Numbered from the stretch's first letter, positions 23,046 to 34,999 are shown. The stretch: DNA of 64,000 bases from Voacanga thouarsii (GCA_026120185.1 JANUWF010002024.1:1116001-1180000); one strand, 5' to 3'. Notes: generated by a model from the sequence alone, not told the origin. A program made the numbers and translations.

Positions 23046-25412
23046 AAAACCCTACAGGTATTGTTCTCTATCTAGAGTCTATTTCAATGGTTGGATCAAC
23101 TTCCACTTGGATTGTTGATTCTTGTGCCACAGATCATATCTGTAACTCCTTGCATGAGTTTAGGAAGATAAGAAGACTCCAAAAGGGTGAGCATGGACTA
23201 CGAGTAGGAAATGGAGCACGAGTATGGGCCCTTGCAGTTTGAGAGTTGGATCTTATTTTTTATTGTAATAAAGTAGTTATATTAAAAGATATTTTATATG
23301 TACCTGATTTTAGACAGAATTTGATTTCAGTTGCAAAGCTAATAAATCATGGATATTCTGTTTCTTTCTATTCGATATTACTACTAGTAGAAATGGAGAA
23401 GTTTTATATACAAGGCACATGTATGGAAACTTATTCTTTTTAAATCCTACAAATAATCAAATAAATAACACACAATCTGAACTTTTAAGTAAGAAGAGAA
23501 AGACCAATGTCAATGACTCATATCTTTAGCATTTAAGGTTGGGTCATATTAACTCAAATAATATTCAGAGGTTAATCCATGATGGGGCCTTGGGCTTATT
23601 AAGATTGGAAAGTTGGCCTCAGTATGAATCCTACCTTATGAGAAAAGTGACCAAAAGATCGTTTACTCAAAAGGCTAATAGATTCAAGGAGATATTGGGC
23701 CTTATTCATATTGATGTGTATGGTCCTTTGTCTACTCAAGATAGAGGGGGTTTTGAGTACTTTATCACTTTCACGGATAATTGTACAAGGTTTGGTTATG
23801 TTTACCTGATGAGGCACAAGTTTGACTCTTTTGACAAGTTCAAAGAGTTTAAGGCTAAAGTGGAGCGTCGGACAAGTAAATTGATCAAAACCTTACGATC
23901 GGATCGCAGTGGAGAATATCTCCTCAGTGAGTTCAAGGATTACATGGTACATCATGGGATAGTATCCCAACTCTCTGCACCGGGTACACCCCAACATAAT
24001 GGAGTAGTTGAGAGAAGGAATAGGACATTGATGGAAATAGTCCGAAGCATGATGTCTCATGCTACTCTTCCGGTGTCTTTTTGGGGAAATGTCTTGGAAA
24101 TAGCGGCATACATTCTGAACTTGGTGCCTTCCAAGTCAGTACCTAGGACATCTTATGAGATGTGGATTGGGCATAAACCAAGTCTAAATCATCTTAGGAT
24201 ATGGGGCTGTTCAGCTTATATACTGATCAAGGGAGACAAGCTAGAATCAAGATCAGAATTATGTTACTTTGTTAGGTATCCCAAAGGGACGAAAGGAGGT
24301 TACTTTTATTATCCCAAGGAGTAGAAAGTACTGGTAAGTACTAATACTAGATACTTGGATGATGATCAAAGTACTTCCACTATGGGTTTAACAACGTTGG
24401 AACTTGAAGAGAAGTAATATTTAGAATCAACGTATTCAGACCCAATAATGGAACAAGAAAAGGCACAGCCTCATGAACCTGTACAAATGGAGCTTCGTCA
24501 TTGTGGGAGGGTATCTAGAGTTCCAGAAACATGGACAGGAGAGGCTTTTGAGCTGGTCTCTAACCATCAGGAACAAGATCCCACTAGATACGAGGAGGCT
24601 ATTGCTGATGTCTATGCAAATCTATGGCATGAAGCAATGAAAGCTAAGATTGAGTTTATGTACTTCAATCAGGTTTGGAATCTTGTAGCTTTACCTGAAG
24701 GAATAAAACCCATTGGGTGTAAGTGGTTATACAAGGGGAAGAGGGGAGTGGATGGGAAGGTGGAAACCTTCAAATCAAGGCTTGTGGCGAAAGGGTATAC
24801 TCAGAAAGAGGGAATCGATTATGATGAAACCTTTTCCCTGGTAGCTATACTTAAGTTCATCCGTATCCTCCTTGTCATTACATGTCATTCCGACTATGAG
24901 ATATAGCAAATGGATGTCAAGATGGAATTTCTTAATGGCCATCTTAACGAAGACATCTATATGTCCCAACCGGAAGGCTTTATTACTAAAAGCCAGGAAC
25001 ATATAGTTTGCAAGTTTAAGAAGTCCATTTATAGACTTAAGCAGGTATCTAGAATATTGAACATTCGTTTTGACAAGACTATAAAATCTTACGGTTTCAT
25101 TTAAAACGGGGATGAACTATACGTGTACAAAAAATTGAAAGGCATAAATGTGGTTTTTCTTGTCCTATATGTGGATGACATGCTACTCATTAGGAATGAT
25201 GTAGAGACATTGTTATCTACTAAGGTTTGGCTGTCTAGTCAATTTAATATGAAAGACTTGGGAGAAGCCAGTTACATTCTCGAGATTAAGTTTCTTAGAA
25301 AAAGGAAGTAGAGAATGTTAGAATTATCCCAAACGACATACATTGACAAAATACTAGCCAAGTTTAGCATGGACTCATGCAAGGGAGCTCTAATACCTTG
25401 CAGACATGGATT
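23046..25412 (+). pseudogene. Copia B pol, part 1: protease, integrase, reverse transcriptase (broken)
   Basis: The protease motif near 23118 reads DSCATDHICNSL, with the active-site glycine changed to cysteine. GAG-pre-integrase and integrase are open from 23539 to 24324 (261 codons) and keep the catalytic Asp (HIDVYGPL), Asp (RSDRSGEYL) and Glu (GVVERRNRT). This is the best preserved integrase among the copia copies here. RT follows at 24448-25311 with DVKMEFLNGHLNEDIYMSQ and the catalytic LYVDDMLL. Stops at 24322, 24907 (Trp position of YEIWQMDV), 25102 and 25309 break the frame. Sequence then runs to 25412, where gypsy C is inserted; pol resumes at 39176. Confidence 0.92.
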
Positions 25413-25417
25413 GTCTT
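25413..25417. repeat. Target site duplication of gypsy C, left copy (GTCTT)
   Basis: Identical to 39171-39175. Removing one copy and the element rejoins the pol frame of copia B. Confidence 0.95.
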
Positions 25418-25656
25418 TGTGAAACCCCACCTAAAACTAACCCTAGAATAAGGGGGTCGGGAATGCATATCATATTATTTTGCATGAAATATATGTTTTT
25501 GAATGATTTTATGTGCTTTAGAATCATGGATTATAGGTTTAAATGCTTAGTTATGCTTGTTGAGTAGGAGGGGAAAAATGGTAATTTTGCTTGAGGTCAG
25601 AATAGGGAGATAACTTGAGGAGTAGATAAGAAAAATATGTGGGTGAGGAAATAAGA

Positions 25657-25735
25657 ACAAGAGTTAGTGTGGTTTAGTGGTTAGAGCTTGGTGAATTAAC
25701 TTCTAAGGTCATGAGTTGAAATCCCATCATTTAAG
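25657..25735 (+). repeat. tRNA-like sequence (Pol III A and B box-like) inside the gypsy LTR
   Basis: TGGTTTAGTGGTTAGAGC (25670-25687) resembles a tRNA A box region. GAGTTGAAATCCC (25713-25725) resembles the B box GGGTTCGAATCCC at 10 of 13 positions. The distance from A start to B end is 56 bases, as in a tRNA. It is present again in the 3' LTR at 35252-35330. It may be a captured SINE head or tRNA relic, and is too degenerate to be a working tRNA gene. Confidence 0.5.
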
Positions 25736-27321
25736 TTTTATCATGATTATCTTCATTAAGTTTGAATTTTTGTTTTCTTGCATTCCATAAAAATAGGAAT
25801 GTTGTCTTAGGGGAGACATGAAGAGAATGTCTTAATCTTATCCTCATGTCCTAAAAAGAATTCTAGAGGAATTCTTGTCCTATTTATTACCTCTAGCTTG
25901 TCCTAACATCTTTATCCATTAAATCTCTTCTCTTGAATTCCAAAAAAAAAAAAAATTCTGGGATAATTCCTCCTCCTTGAATTTCAAAAATCAGCTTTGG
26001 GGGTTAGGGAGTTGGCCGAAAATAGGAGGGTAAATAGGAAGGGTTCCAAGAGAAAATCAATCACCATGAAAGGACCTTCAAATCTACCTTCATGTTGTTC
26101 ATACTTTAGTGGAAAGAAATCTGGAAATTTTCCAGAATTGTTGCAGACCCTTTCTTCGAAAATTTAGGCCATAATCCCATTCATTTGCTGCCAAGAAAAT
26201 GGTCATTTTATGTGGCTTGGAAGCTAGAAAAACTGTGCAAATTTCGGACTGCACAAAACAGCACCAAACCAGAAAAAAAACTGGGCATTTCGCAGCTTGC
26301 AATCAAGGAAATGAAGTTGTTTTTAGTTCACCTTCAAGCCAGCAAATCTCTTCTGTATTTGTCCAGAAATAAGGCTAAAAAACCAACCTTGGAAGACCCT
26401 CAAACACCCCAGAAGAACCTCTGAAAATCGAGCTAAGAGTGTGCAAAATTCTGCACCAAAAATTCTGCAATCTTCGAAAATTCTAAACAACTTGAAACCA
26501 GAATTTTCCAGCCTTGCTTCTTTCTAGCCTAAGGCCAAAAATCATCTCCAACCTCTATAAAAATTGAACTTGCTCAGCTGTAGACTGAACACCATAAACC
26601 CCACTCTTACCTTGAGCATAAGGACTCCATAGCTGCACCACAAAACACTCCTAAGATCACTCCATTCAAACTCTTTTGAACTTCAAATAATTTCAGCATT
26701 TTACTCCATTAAAATCACTCTTGCATTAGGCTAATTAACCAGAATTTTCTCTGCCTTCACGGATTGAATTTCGGCCATCCTTGAGCAACATTAACCTTCA
26801 ATCATTTCAGGAAAAACTCCATGTTCAACCGGAACCATTGAAAGACATAGAAACCTCTCTTGATCAAAACACCATAGCTAACCTCTTACCTTAAACATCT
26901 CCACTATTTCCTCCATTTAAATTTCAAAAAAAACTGATCATCCTCTCTCCTTCTTGCTGAAAACCGAAACCCTCACTCATTCCATACCATTCGGCCAGCC
27001 TTCTACCAAAATTCGTGCAGCATTCTTCCAAATTCTCTCCATTTTCACCTAGAACACCAAGAACACCAAGAACACACACTAACCTTCTTCAAGCCTAACC
27101 CTACTCTAAACACCTCCAATCACTCTCAAACACTCCAAATAACTTCCATTTAATCCCTAAACCTCATTTCTGGTATTTATAACACAAAACCTCGCAAACA
27201 AAAATTTTCAAGCGGATCGAAATCAACCTTTTTCTTGAAGGTCACAAGAACATCAACAAGGTAAGTCAAGAACAACTTTCTTATTCATCTTCTTCCATTC
27301 GATTATATCATTCTAATGATC

Positions 27322-27340
27322 TCTCACACACACACACACA

Positions 27341-27381
<41 letters not shown>
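27322..27381 (+). repeat. CA then CT microsatellite in the 5' LTR of C
   Basis: About ten CA units followed by about 19 CT units. The 3' LTR has CTCA units followed by CT units at the same place, so the tract has changed since insertion. Confidence 0.9.
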
Positions 27382-27383
<2 letters not shown>

Positions 27384-29583
27384 AACCGAAATGGTTGATC
27401 AAACATCAACCATGATCGTTTGTTTCGTTGGACCATTCAAGACACTCCATCGCGCGTGGACCTTCTTTTGTCTTCTTCAAAGTACTCGACAATCAAGTAT
27501 TCATTCTTAAATCTCTCTTATTAAATTCTAAAATCATGTCTCTTAGGTGTTGATAGGGAGATGGAATATGATTGGGAGATTGAGTATATGCATAAAGGGA
27601 TTGGGGTTAGGACATGATGATTGTTGTATATGACTAGGATATATGTATTTTCCTTTCGAATCATTGTATGTTCTTCATGCTTAATGAATTTTATGGATAT
27701 TTGAAGCATGATTAGATATTATAACACCAAAGGTAATTAGGCTTTTATGTTCTTACTTTTCCATGGAAACCATGATTGATGATTATGCTTAGTAGGATTT
27801 TGGCCATGTGATGGTATGCAATAGTTCAAGTGTATGTTCATGAATGGAATGGTTTATTGTTTGATGATGGAGAACGTGATCATGAATCTTTTCTAGCACT
27901 AGGAAAATCATGATAAGAGATTATTTTCTTATTAATTCTAGGTTATATTCATTAATAAATTTTATTACAAAAAAATTAGAATTACTACTATAGTTTCCTT
28001 CAAAATTCGAAACACTAGGGGATTTGGATTGGAATATTCAATTAGACTATTAATATTTTTATTAAACAAAAATTTAATAAAATTCATTTATTACTAATTA
28101 ATTATTATCTATTAAAAAATTAATTAATTAAAAATTATTTAATTTATTATTTATTTATAATAAAGCTATTTTTAAATTATCATTTATTAAAATTATTTAG
28201 GACTTAATATTATTTAAAATTCAAACCTTGGTTTATTTATTAATAATAACACTCAAGAATTATTATTTGAGTCTATAATTTATTAGTAATTATTTTAGAA
28301 CCCCTAATTATTTTAACTTATCAAACTAGACTTATTTTATAAAATTCTTTAGCATCTAGCCTTAAAGCTTAGGACATTAAGGTCATGGTTGTAACTAGTT
28401 GAGCTAAGAATTATTTATGTAAGGCAGGTATAGCTTGAATGTGACTTTATGTTTTGTGTTTACCCCAGGCGGGGTTAGGTCAGCCTTGGGAGACTTTTGA
28501 GTTTGAGCAAGCAAAGAAGCAGGTAAGCTCCTGCATGGAGTTTTGTGAAGACCAAAAGTTATTGTGGCAAGCAAATGCAATGTATATGGACATTTATTTG
28601 TAAAGACAATTAAGGACTGTTTTTCCTTTTTATTTCGGTCAAGCAAATCATTTGGAAATTGAACAAGCAGTTTTATACAAATCTAAACTTTTTCTAAAAC
28701 CCAACTTGACTAGACTTTTGGAAACCCTTAATTGCTATTTCCAAATAAAGCAAAGTTTTGATCAATTTTCTCCCAAGGGGAACAATCAACGTTGAGTACT
28801 CAATAAGGGTAGACCACCAGGACTAGTCTTTGAAGGGTTAGGCTAAGTCTCTCAGTAGGTGGCCACCTCTGAGGGGTGAGTCCTTCCTGGATAGGATGCC
28901 AGTCCGGTAGGTCATACCGATCCGAGCTAGCAAGTTTCAGTCATGTGGACTGTGTGTTCCGGAGTGAACAACCGGTAAGTTTGGGTGTAGAGATGGAGGA
29001 GTATCTCACCCGGTAGGCTGTACACCTACCTTTTGTCAGCTTGCACAAAGTGTGACATTTTGGTTGTTATTTAGTCATGGGGCCCAACGTGTGGTAACCC
29101 ATGGCTACCCATTTGAGTGGTTGTATTTATTGTGCACATGTATGGTTTGAAAAGCGAAACACCACTCTTTATTTTCAGCATTTATTTATTGCTTGCCAAC
29201 ACTTTTCCTTAAGAAACTTTTACAACCTGCATACATGAGTTATTTTACCTGAAACACTCAAAGCACACACGGGCTTACTGAGATTTTTATCTCACCACCT
29301 TTTATGCCATATTTTCAGGAAGATCCTGCTGTGGAGGTCAGTAGCTAGATTGTTGCCTATGCTTGAAGACTCATGCTATTTACTTTAAGTGTTGTTTGAG
29401 AGATTGTTGCAAACAATTTATTTTGGATTTGTGCCAGTATTTATATTTTGGGTTGTAATAAATTTAATTTTAAAGTCTATTGTTTTATTTTATTTTCATG
29501 TAATCTAGTTATAAAGACCCCTTGTCCTTTGGACGGAGCGACATCCTCGGCCCTGTTGGGCCTAGGTAGTGGGGTGTTACAAG

Positions 29584-29596
29584 TGGTATCAGAGAC
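29584..29596 (+). other. Primer binding site of gypsy C
   Basis: TGGTATCAGAGAC, two bases after the LTR end ACA, matches initiator methionine tRNA over the first 11 bases. Confidence 0.88.
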
Positions 29597-29680
29597 TAGG
29601 TTTAGGCAAGTATTGATATTATATGTTTTGATTTATTAAGTTCAAATCTTGTATCTGACCTATCTTGTTTGTGCTGTAGG

Positions 29681-30157
29681 ATGGTTAGAATGATCAGAAC
29701 AGCAAGGAAATGGCAGCAATGGCACCTTCCCATTCCTATCTACCCAGAGGACCTACCAGTACCTCAGCCTGCACCCCAGCCTGCACCCCAGCCAATCATT
29801 GCCTTGGATGATAGTAGTGACGATGAGGTCCAAATCATCGAGCCACCTCCAATACCCGTGATCGACTTGGTTACCGACAGTGAGGACGAGGAGATAGACA
29901 TGGAATATGTTCCCCATCCTCCTAGCCCCATAGTAGACTTGACTGCTGACAGTGATGACCTAGGGGAGATAGATTATGAATCTCCACCTAGACCCCCCTT
30001 TGTAACCCCACCCAATCAAGTTGAGACCGGGGAGAGTTCTAGGAGACCCGGGAAGGAGCCCATAGATGGGTTCGCAAGTGGGTCAGGGATGGACTTCACT
30101 AGGAATTCTGGGGGGTGGTTATATGATGCCAACATTGAAGATTCTGATGAGGATTAG
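29681..30157 (+). CDS. Extra acidic ORF of gypsy C upstream of gag, with SUMO-interaction-like motifs
   Basis: 158 residues from the first ATG to TAG. The same frame is open slightly further upstream without an ATG. I do not recognise it as a named retrotransposon protein. The N-terminus is basic (MVRMIRTARKW), followed by a Pro/Gln stretch (PQPAPQPAPQP, residues 28-38). Three or four short hydrophobic motifs next to acidic/serine runs follow: IIAL plus DDSSDDE (39-49), VQII (50-53), VIDL plus VTDSEDEE (60-71) and IVDL plus TADSDD (84-93). The end is acidic (NIEDSDED). The V/I-D-L core flanked by acidic and CK2-like serine residues is the known form of SUMO-interacting motifs. The ORF is intact although the downstream gag-pol has at least eight stops. 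It lies 88 bases after the primer site and 272 bases before gag. Function is inferred only; a chance ORF in leader RNA is possible but the composition argues against it. Confidence 0.6.
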   Translation: MVRMIRTARKWQQWHLPIPIYPEDLPVPQPAPQPAPQPIIALDDSSDDEVQIIEPPPIPVIDLVTDSEDEEIDMEYVPHPPSPIVDLTADSDDLGEIDYESPPRPPFVTPPNQVETGESSRRPGKEPIDGFASGSGMDFTRNSGGWLYDANIEDSDED

Positions 30158-30429
30158 AGAGGCCAAGTTCTGCTATGTTTAGGGTGTTTTATTTGCAATT
30201 TTTCATAAACTCCTATGCTAGGAGTCCATGCACCTTTATTGCTTTATTTCAAAATTTATGCAAATAAAAGTACCTCGGGTACTCTAAGTTTTGAGAAAAA
30301 TTTATATGCAATTCTTCATACAAAATTTGCATCTAATTTTCTTCCGCTTAACGTTGAATGTGAATGCATGCTCAATTTGGATATTTTTAACTTTGATGCA
30401 TAAACTCATTATCTGGGGAATGGTTTAGA
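30158..30429 (+). other. Spacer between the extra ORF and gag of gypsy C
   Basis: AT-rich, no long ORF. It contains an AATAAA near 30261 and a GTACCTCGGGTAC inverted repeat near 30270. Gag begins at the ATG 30430. Confidence 0.55.
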
Positions 30430-31551
30430 ATGGCACCCAGACGTCGCGCAGCCACATCCAGCAGAAGGGTTCCTGAGGTAGAGCCCGTGACACCAGAGGT
30501 TGATGCAACTCAAATGTCATCACCAAATCAAGGGGATGAGAACGAAATGGGGCCGGAGATGGGATCGGAAGAACCGGTTAGCGCAACGATGATGCAAGCG
30601 TTCCACAAGGTGACGGAGATTCTGCAAACCTTAACAGAGCGAAGAAATCCAAAAGGGGAAGATGAGGCATTGGAGCGGTTTCTGAAATTTCAACCTCCTA
30701 TTTTCTTGGGGGAGGCCGAACAAGACCAGAAAGCGGAGCAATGGGTGGAGCAAATGGAGGACATCTTTGCTACGCTCCAGTACACTGAGAAGCGAATGGT
30801 GAAGTTTGCTGCATTCCGACTGAGGGGTCCAGCTCGAGCACGGTGGCAAAGGGTTCAGGACGACTGGGAGATGATAGACCAAGACTGGACATGGGCTAAT
30901 TTTGTGGAAGCATTCCGAGCAGAGTATATCCCTTAGTGGATAGTTGAGAAACGGGAAGATGAGTTCCAGAATCTAAAGTAAGGAAGCATGACGGTAGCCC
31001 AATACGCAGCACGGTTCACGCAGCCGTCAAAGTACTGCAAGAGGCTGGTGGATACGGAACAAAACAGAACAAGATAATTCGTTAAGGGATTAAGGCAGGA
31101 GTTAAGAAGGGCGTTAGCACCCTCTCCATCGGTGACTTATTCGGGGGCTGTGGACGCAGCCACCCGTACTGAGAATGAAGATCGCAACCGGTTGGCTTCA
31201 CGACCGTTTGTACCTACAAGACCGCCGCCAAGACCTTTTTAGAGGCAGCCACCTAACAAGCGTCTTGCCAACCAGCAATGGCAGAATCGGGGAAAGTAAG
31301 CCCGAACAGCACCGGTTGGTCCGGCGCAGAATCTTCCATTATGCCGGCACTGTGGAAAAAGGGGCCACATTGAGAAAAATTACTGGTCCAAAGGAGTTGA
31401 GCGGAAGTGCTACCACTGCGGAGACCCGAATCATCTACGGAACGCCTGCCCTAAACTTCTCCGGATCGGGCAGGGGAACCCAACTCAGAACCCGGGGCCG
31501 AGTCAAGCCAACACCTCGGGAGCTTCCGGGAGCGGAACGCAAAAGCCGCAG
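30430..31551 (+). pseudogene. Gypsy C gag (broken by stops, no frameshift)
   Basis: Begins MAPRRRAATSSRR. The capsid-like retrotransposon gag domain includes FLKFQPPIFLGEAEQ, AEQWVEQMEDIF and RWQRVQDDW. Stops occur at 30934, 30979, 31075, 31240 and 31297, all in one continuous frame that also continues into protease. There are two zinc knuckles. The first, CRHCGKRGHIEKNY (about 31339-31380), has the final cysteine changed to tyrosine. The second, CYHCGDPNHLRNAC (about 31408-31449), is complete. Gag would bind genomic RNA and build particles. With five stops this copy cannot make full-length gag. Confidence 0.92.
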
Positions 31552-34500
31552 GTGAAAGCAAAAGTTTTCGCTCTCAACCGGGAGGAGGTTGGGGCTGATG
31601 CAGCAGCAGTGGAAGGTACGTTTACTATCCAAGGTCGTTCCGTTAATGCATTGATAGACCCTGGATCTACCCATTCCTATTTAAATAAGAATTGTGCATA
31701 TCAATTGGGTTGGGATGGAGTAGAACTACCTTTTACCTTGATAGTAAGTACGCCTTTGGGGAAAATGGTGCAAGCGGATCGGTATGTGCAGAATTGTAAA
31801 GTTGAAGTAGGGAGAGAAAGCTTGGAGGGAGACCTAATAGTTTTAGCTATTGATGATTATGATTTAATATTGGGGATGGATTGGTTAGCGAAGCATAGTA
31901 CTAGAGTAGACTGTAAGAATAAGTCAGTTCAGTTCATTAGACCGGGATGTGATGTGTTGGAGTTCAATGGTGAGAAAGTAAAAGAATTGAAGTTTTTGAT
32001 AGCTGGGGCCAAAGCCCAGAAATTGTTAAGGCAAGGATGTCAAGGATATTTGGCTTATGTGATAAACAAGCCGAAGGACCAGTGCACTCTGGAGGATACT
32101 GAGGTGGTAAAGGATTTCCCCGACATGTTCCCTGCAGAACTCACTTCTCTACCTCCCAAGTGAGAAGTTGAGTTCACCATTAATCTAGTCCTAGGAGCGA
32201 AACCGGTGTCTCGAACCCCGTATCGAATGGCACCGGCGGAATTGAAGGAATTAAAGGAGCAGCTGAGGCAAGGCTATATCAAACCTAGCACGTCACCCTG
32301 GGGAGCACCTGTGCTATTTGTAAAGAAAAAGGACGGGACTCTAAGGTTGTGTATTGACTACCGAGGCTTGAACAACCTGACCATCAAAAATAAATATCCT
32401 CTGCCGTTAATTGACGAGCTGTTCGACCAGTTGCAAGGATCCAGTTGTTACTCTAAACTGGATTTGAGGCAAGGCTACTATCAAGTGAGGATAAAAGAGG
32501 AGGATATTCCTAAGACGGCCTTCAATACAAGATATGGTCATTACGAGTTTGTGGTGATGCCTTTCGGGGTAACCAATGCACCCGCGGTATTTATGGATCT
32601 AATGCATCGAGTGTTCCAGCCCTACTTGGACAAGTTCGTGGTGGTCTTCATCGACGACATACTTGTATACTCCAAGAGCCCGGAGGACCATGCAGAACAT
32701 TTGAAGTTGGTACTAGAAAAGCTAAGGGAGCACAAGCTTTACGCCAAGTTTAGCAAGTGCGAGTTTTGGTTGGATAGTGTGGCGTTTCTTGGTCACGTGG
32801 TGACTAAGGAGGGAATCAAAGTAGACCTAGCGAAGGTTGAAGCCATATTAGACTGGAAGCAACCAGAGAACATCATTGAGATTCGAAGCTTTTTGGGTTT
32901 GGCTGGCTACTACCAGAGGTTTATTAAGGGATTTTCAACGCTAGCATCTCCTATGACCCGGCTGCTGAGAAAGGACGTGCCCTTTGTATGGAATGAAAAA
33001 TGCGAAAAGAGTTTTCAAGAATTGAAGCGGAGGTTAATGACAGTGCCTGTGTTGAGTCTGCCGGAGGCAGATAAACCTTACGCCCTATATACTGATGCCT
33101 CGAAGGAAGGCTTGGGAGCAGTTTTGATGCAAGATAGGAAGGTGATCGCCTATGCTTCCCGAAAACTGAAGCCGCACGAAGTCAATTATCCCACGCATGA
33201 TCTAGAGCTGGCTGCCATTGCGTTTGCATTAAAGAAATGGCGACACTATTTGTATGGGGCGGAGTATGAGGTGTTCACTGATCACAAAAGCCTGAAGTAC
33301 ATCTTCACCCAGAAGGACTTGAATTTGAGGTAGCGAAGATGGAATTTCTGGAGGAGTACCGGTGTCCTATCAACTACCACCCCGGGAAAGCCAACGTCGT
33401 TGCTGATGCCCTGAGCCGGAAAGTCAGAATGGCCAGGCTAAGAGTACAAGAGGTTAAAATGGTTCAGGACGTGTTGGACAGAAGAGCAAAAGTGCAAGAA
33501 AAGAGGATCATTATTAGCAACCTGAAGTTGACACCAGATCTAAGGCGGGAAATTGTTGAAGCCCAGCAGAGTAATGCGGAATTTCAGCTTTTCAAGGATA
33601 AGGAGCTTAAACGGCAAGGCAGTGAATTCCGACAGGGACGGAGCGGGAGTGTTGTACTTTCGAGATCGTTTGTGTGTACCCGAGGAGCACCAGTTGAGGG
33701 ACAGAATTTTAGAAGAAGCGCATAAGAGCAAGTACGTCATTCATCCAGGAGAGGTCAAGATGTATCAAGATCTGAAAAAGTCTTATTGGTGGCCCGGGAT
33801 GAAGCGGAACGTGGTTAAGTATGTCTCAACGTGCTTGACCTGTCAGAAGGTCAAAGCGGAGCACAGAAAGGTGGTAGGATTATTACAACCGTTGCCAGTA
33901 CCGGAATGGAAATGGGAAGAGGTAACCATGGACTTCGTTACCAGACTCCCTATGGCCAGGAGCCAAAAGGACGCCATATGGGTAGTGGTGGATCGTCTGA
34001 CCAAGTCGGCGCATTTCATACCCGTGAATGTAAGGGATTCTATGGAAAAGTTGGCTCAGACCTACGTGCGGGAAATAGTCAGATTGCACGGAGTACCTTC
34101 AAGTATTGTGTCTGACCGTGATCCGAGATTTACATCCCGATTTTGGGGCAAGTTTCAAGAATCGATGGGTTCTAGTCTGAAGTTTAGTACGACGGCGCAT
34201 CCACAGACCGATGGACAGTCAGAAAGAGTTATTCAGATATTGGAGGATATGCTGAGAGCCTGTGTGTTGGATTTCGGGGATAAGTGGATTGAAAGTGTGC
34301 CGTATGCTGAGTTAGCATACAATAACAGTTATCAGGCTTCGATTGGAATGGCTCCGTATGAAGCTCTATATGGACGAAAGTGTCAAGTACCGCTATACTG
34401 GAGTTGGTCAGAGGATGGACATATAAGCAAATCGGGAGAAGTCTATGTTCAGGAAATGTCGGACAAGGTTAAGTTAATTAGGGAAAGGTTGAAAGCGGCC

Positions 34501-34966
34501 CAGAGTCGGCAGAAGAGTTATGCAAACAATAGGCGGAGAATGTTAGAATTTTAGGTGGGAGACAGTGTGTTCCTAAAACTGACACCGAATAGGGGAATCC
34601 TGAAACATCCGAAAGGGGAAAAGCTGAATCCGAGATATTTGGGTCCGTTTCCAATAAAAGAGAAGATTGGGCCGGTGGCGTACCGATTGGAGTTGCTAGA
34701 TGGGTTGCTGGAATTCACGACGTATTCCATGTATCACAGTTGAAGAAGTACAATGCTGATCCTGAACATGTGTTGAATGATGAGCCGTTAGTGCTACAAC
34801 CCGACCTTATGTGGAGAAACCCGTAAAGATATTGGACCGAAGTATCAAGACTCTCCGGAACAAGCAGATTCTGATGGTAAAAGTGCAGTGGGCGCATCAT
34901 GGCACGCGAGATGCCACATGGGAAACAAAAGAATGGGTAAAGCAAAAGTATCCCGGTCTGAGGTAA
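31552..34966 (+). pseudogene. Gypsy C pol: protease, RT, RNase H, integrase, chromodomain (broken)
   Basis: Same frame as gag to 32163 and, after a TGA, to 33333. The protease motif is ALIDPGSTHSYL (31651 on). RT has [25 protein letters not shown] and the catalytic FIDDILVY (about 32650). RNase H has [12 protein letters not shown] and [12 protein letters not shown] at 33331 replaces the expected Gln of LNLRQRRW. Just after it a four-base loss in a TGGA repeat shifts the frame. Integrase (33553-34554, another frame) keeps the zinc-binding HKSKYVIH and CLTC, and the catalytic Asp (MDFVTRLP), Asp (SDRDPRF) and Glu (GQSERVIQ). After a TAG at 34552 and two one-base shifts, a chromodomain follows (YVEKPVKILDRS, VKVQWAHHGTRDATWE, 34816-34940), ending TAA 34964-34966. 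In related chromoviruses this domain steers integration to heterochromatin. Confidence 0.94.
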
Positions 34967-34999
34967 AGGTGCGTCTGAATTTCGGGGCGAAATTCTCCT

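Larger units (their letters stand above)
25418..29581 (+). repeat. 5' LTR of gypsy C (4164 bp)
   Basis: Starts TGTGAAACCCCACC and ends GGGGTGTTACA. It is nearly collinear with 35013-39170. It contains a tRNA-like block near its start, a CA/CT microsatellite near 27325-27381, an AT-rich centre, and a conserved block at 28790-29050 with several short CCGGTAGG motifs. No convincing gene is encoded; ORFs are short and lack domains. Confidence 0.95.

Noticed and set aside
25657..25735. Functional tRNA gene
   Set aside because: The A and B boxes are degenerate and no cloverleaf with paired acceptor stem can be formed by eye; reported only as tRNA-like.
27316..27510. ORF with a THTHTLSLSLSLS stretch
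   Set aside because: Produced by the CA/CT microsatellite in the gypsy LTR.
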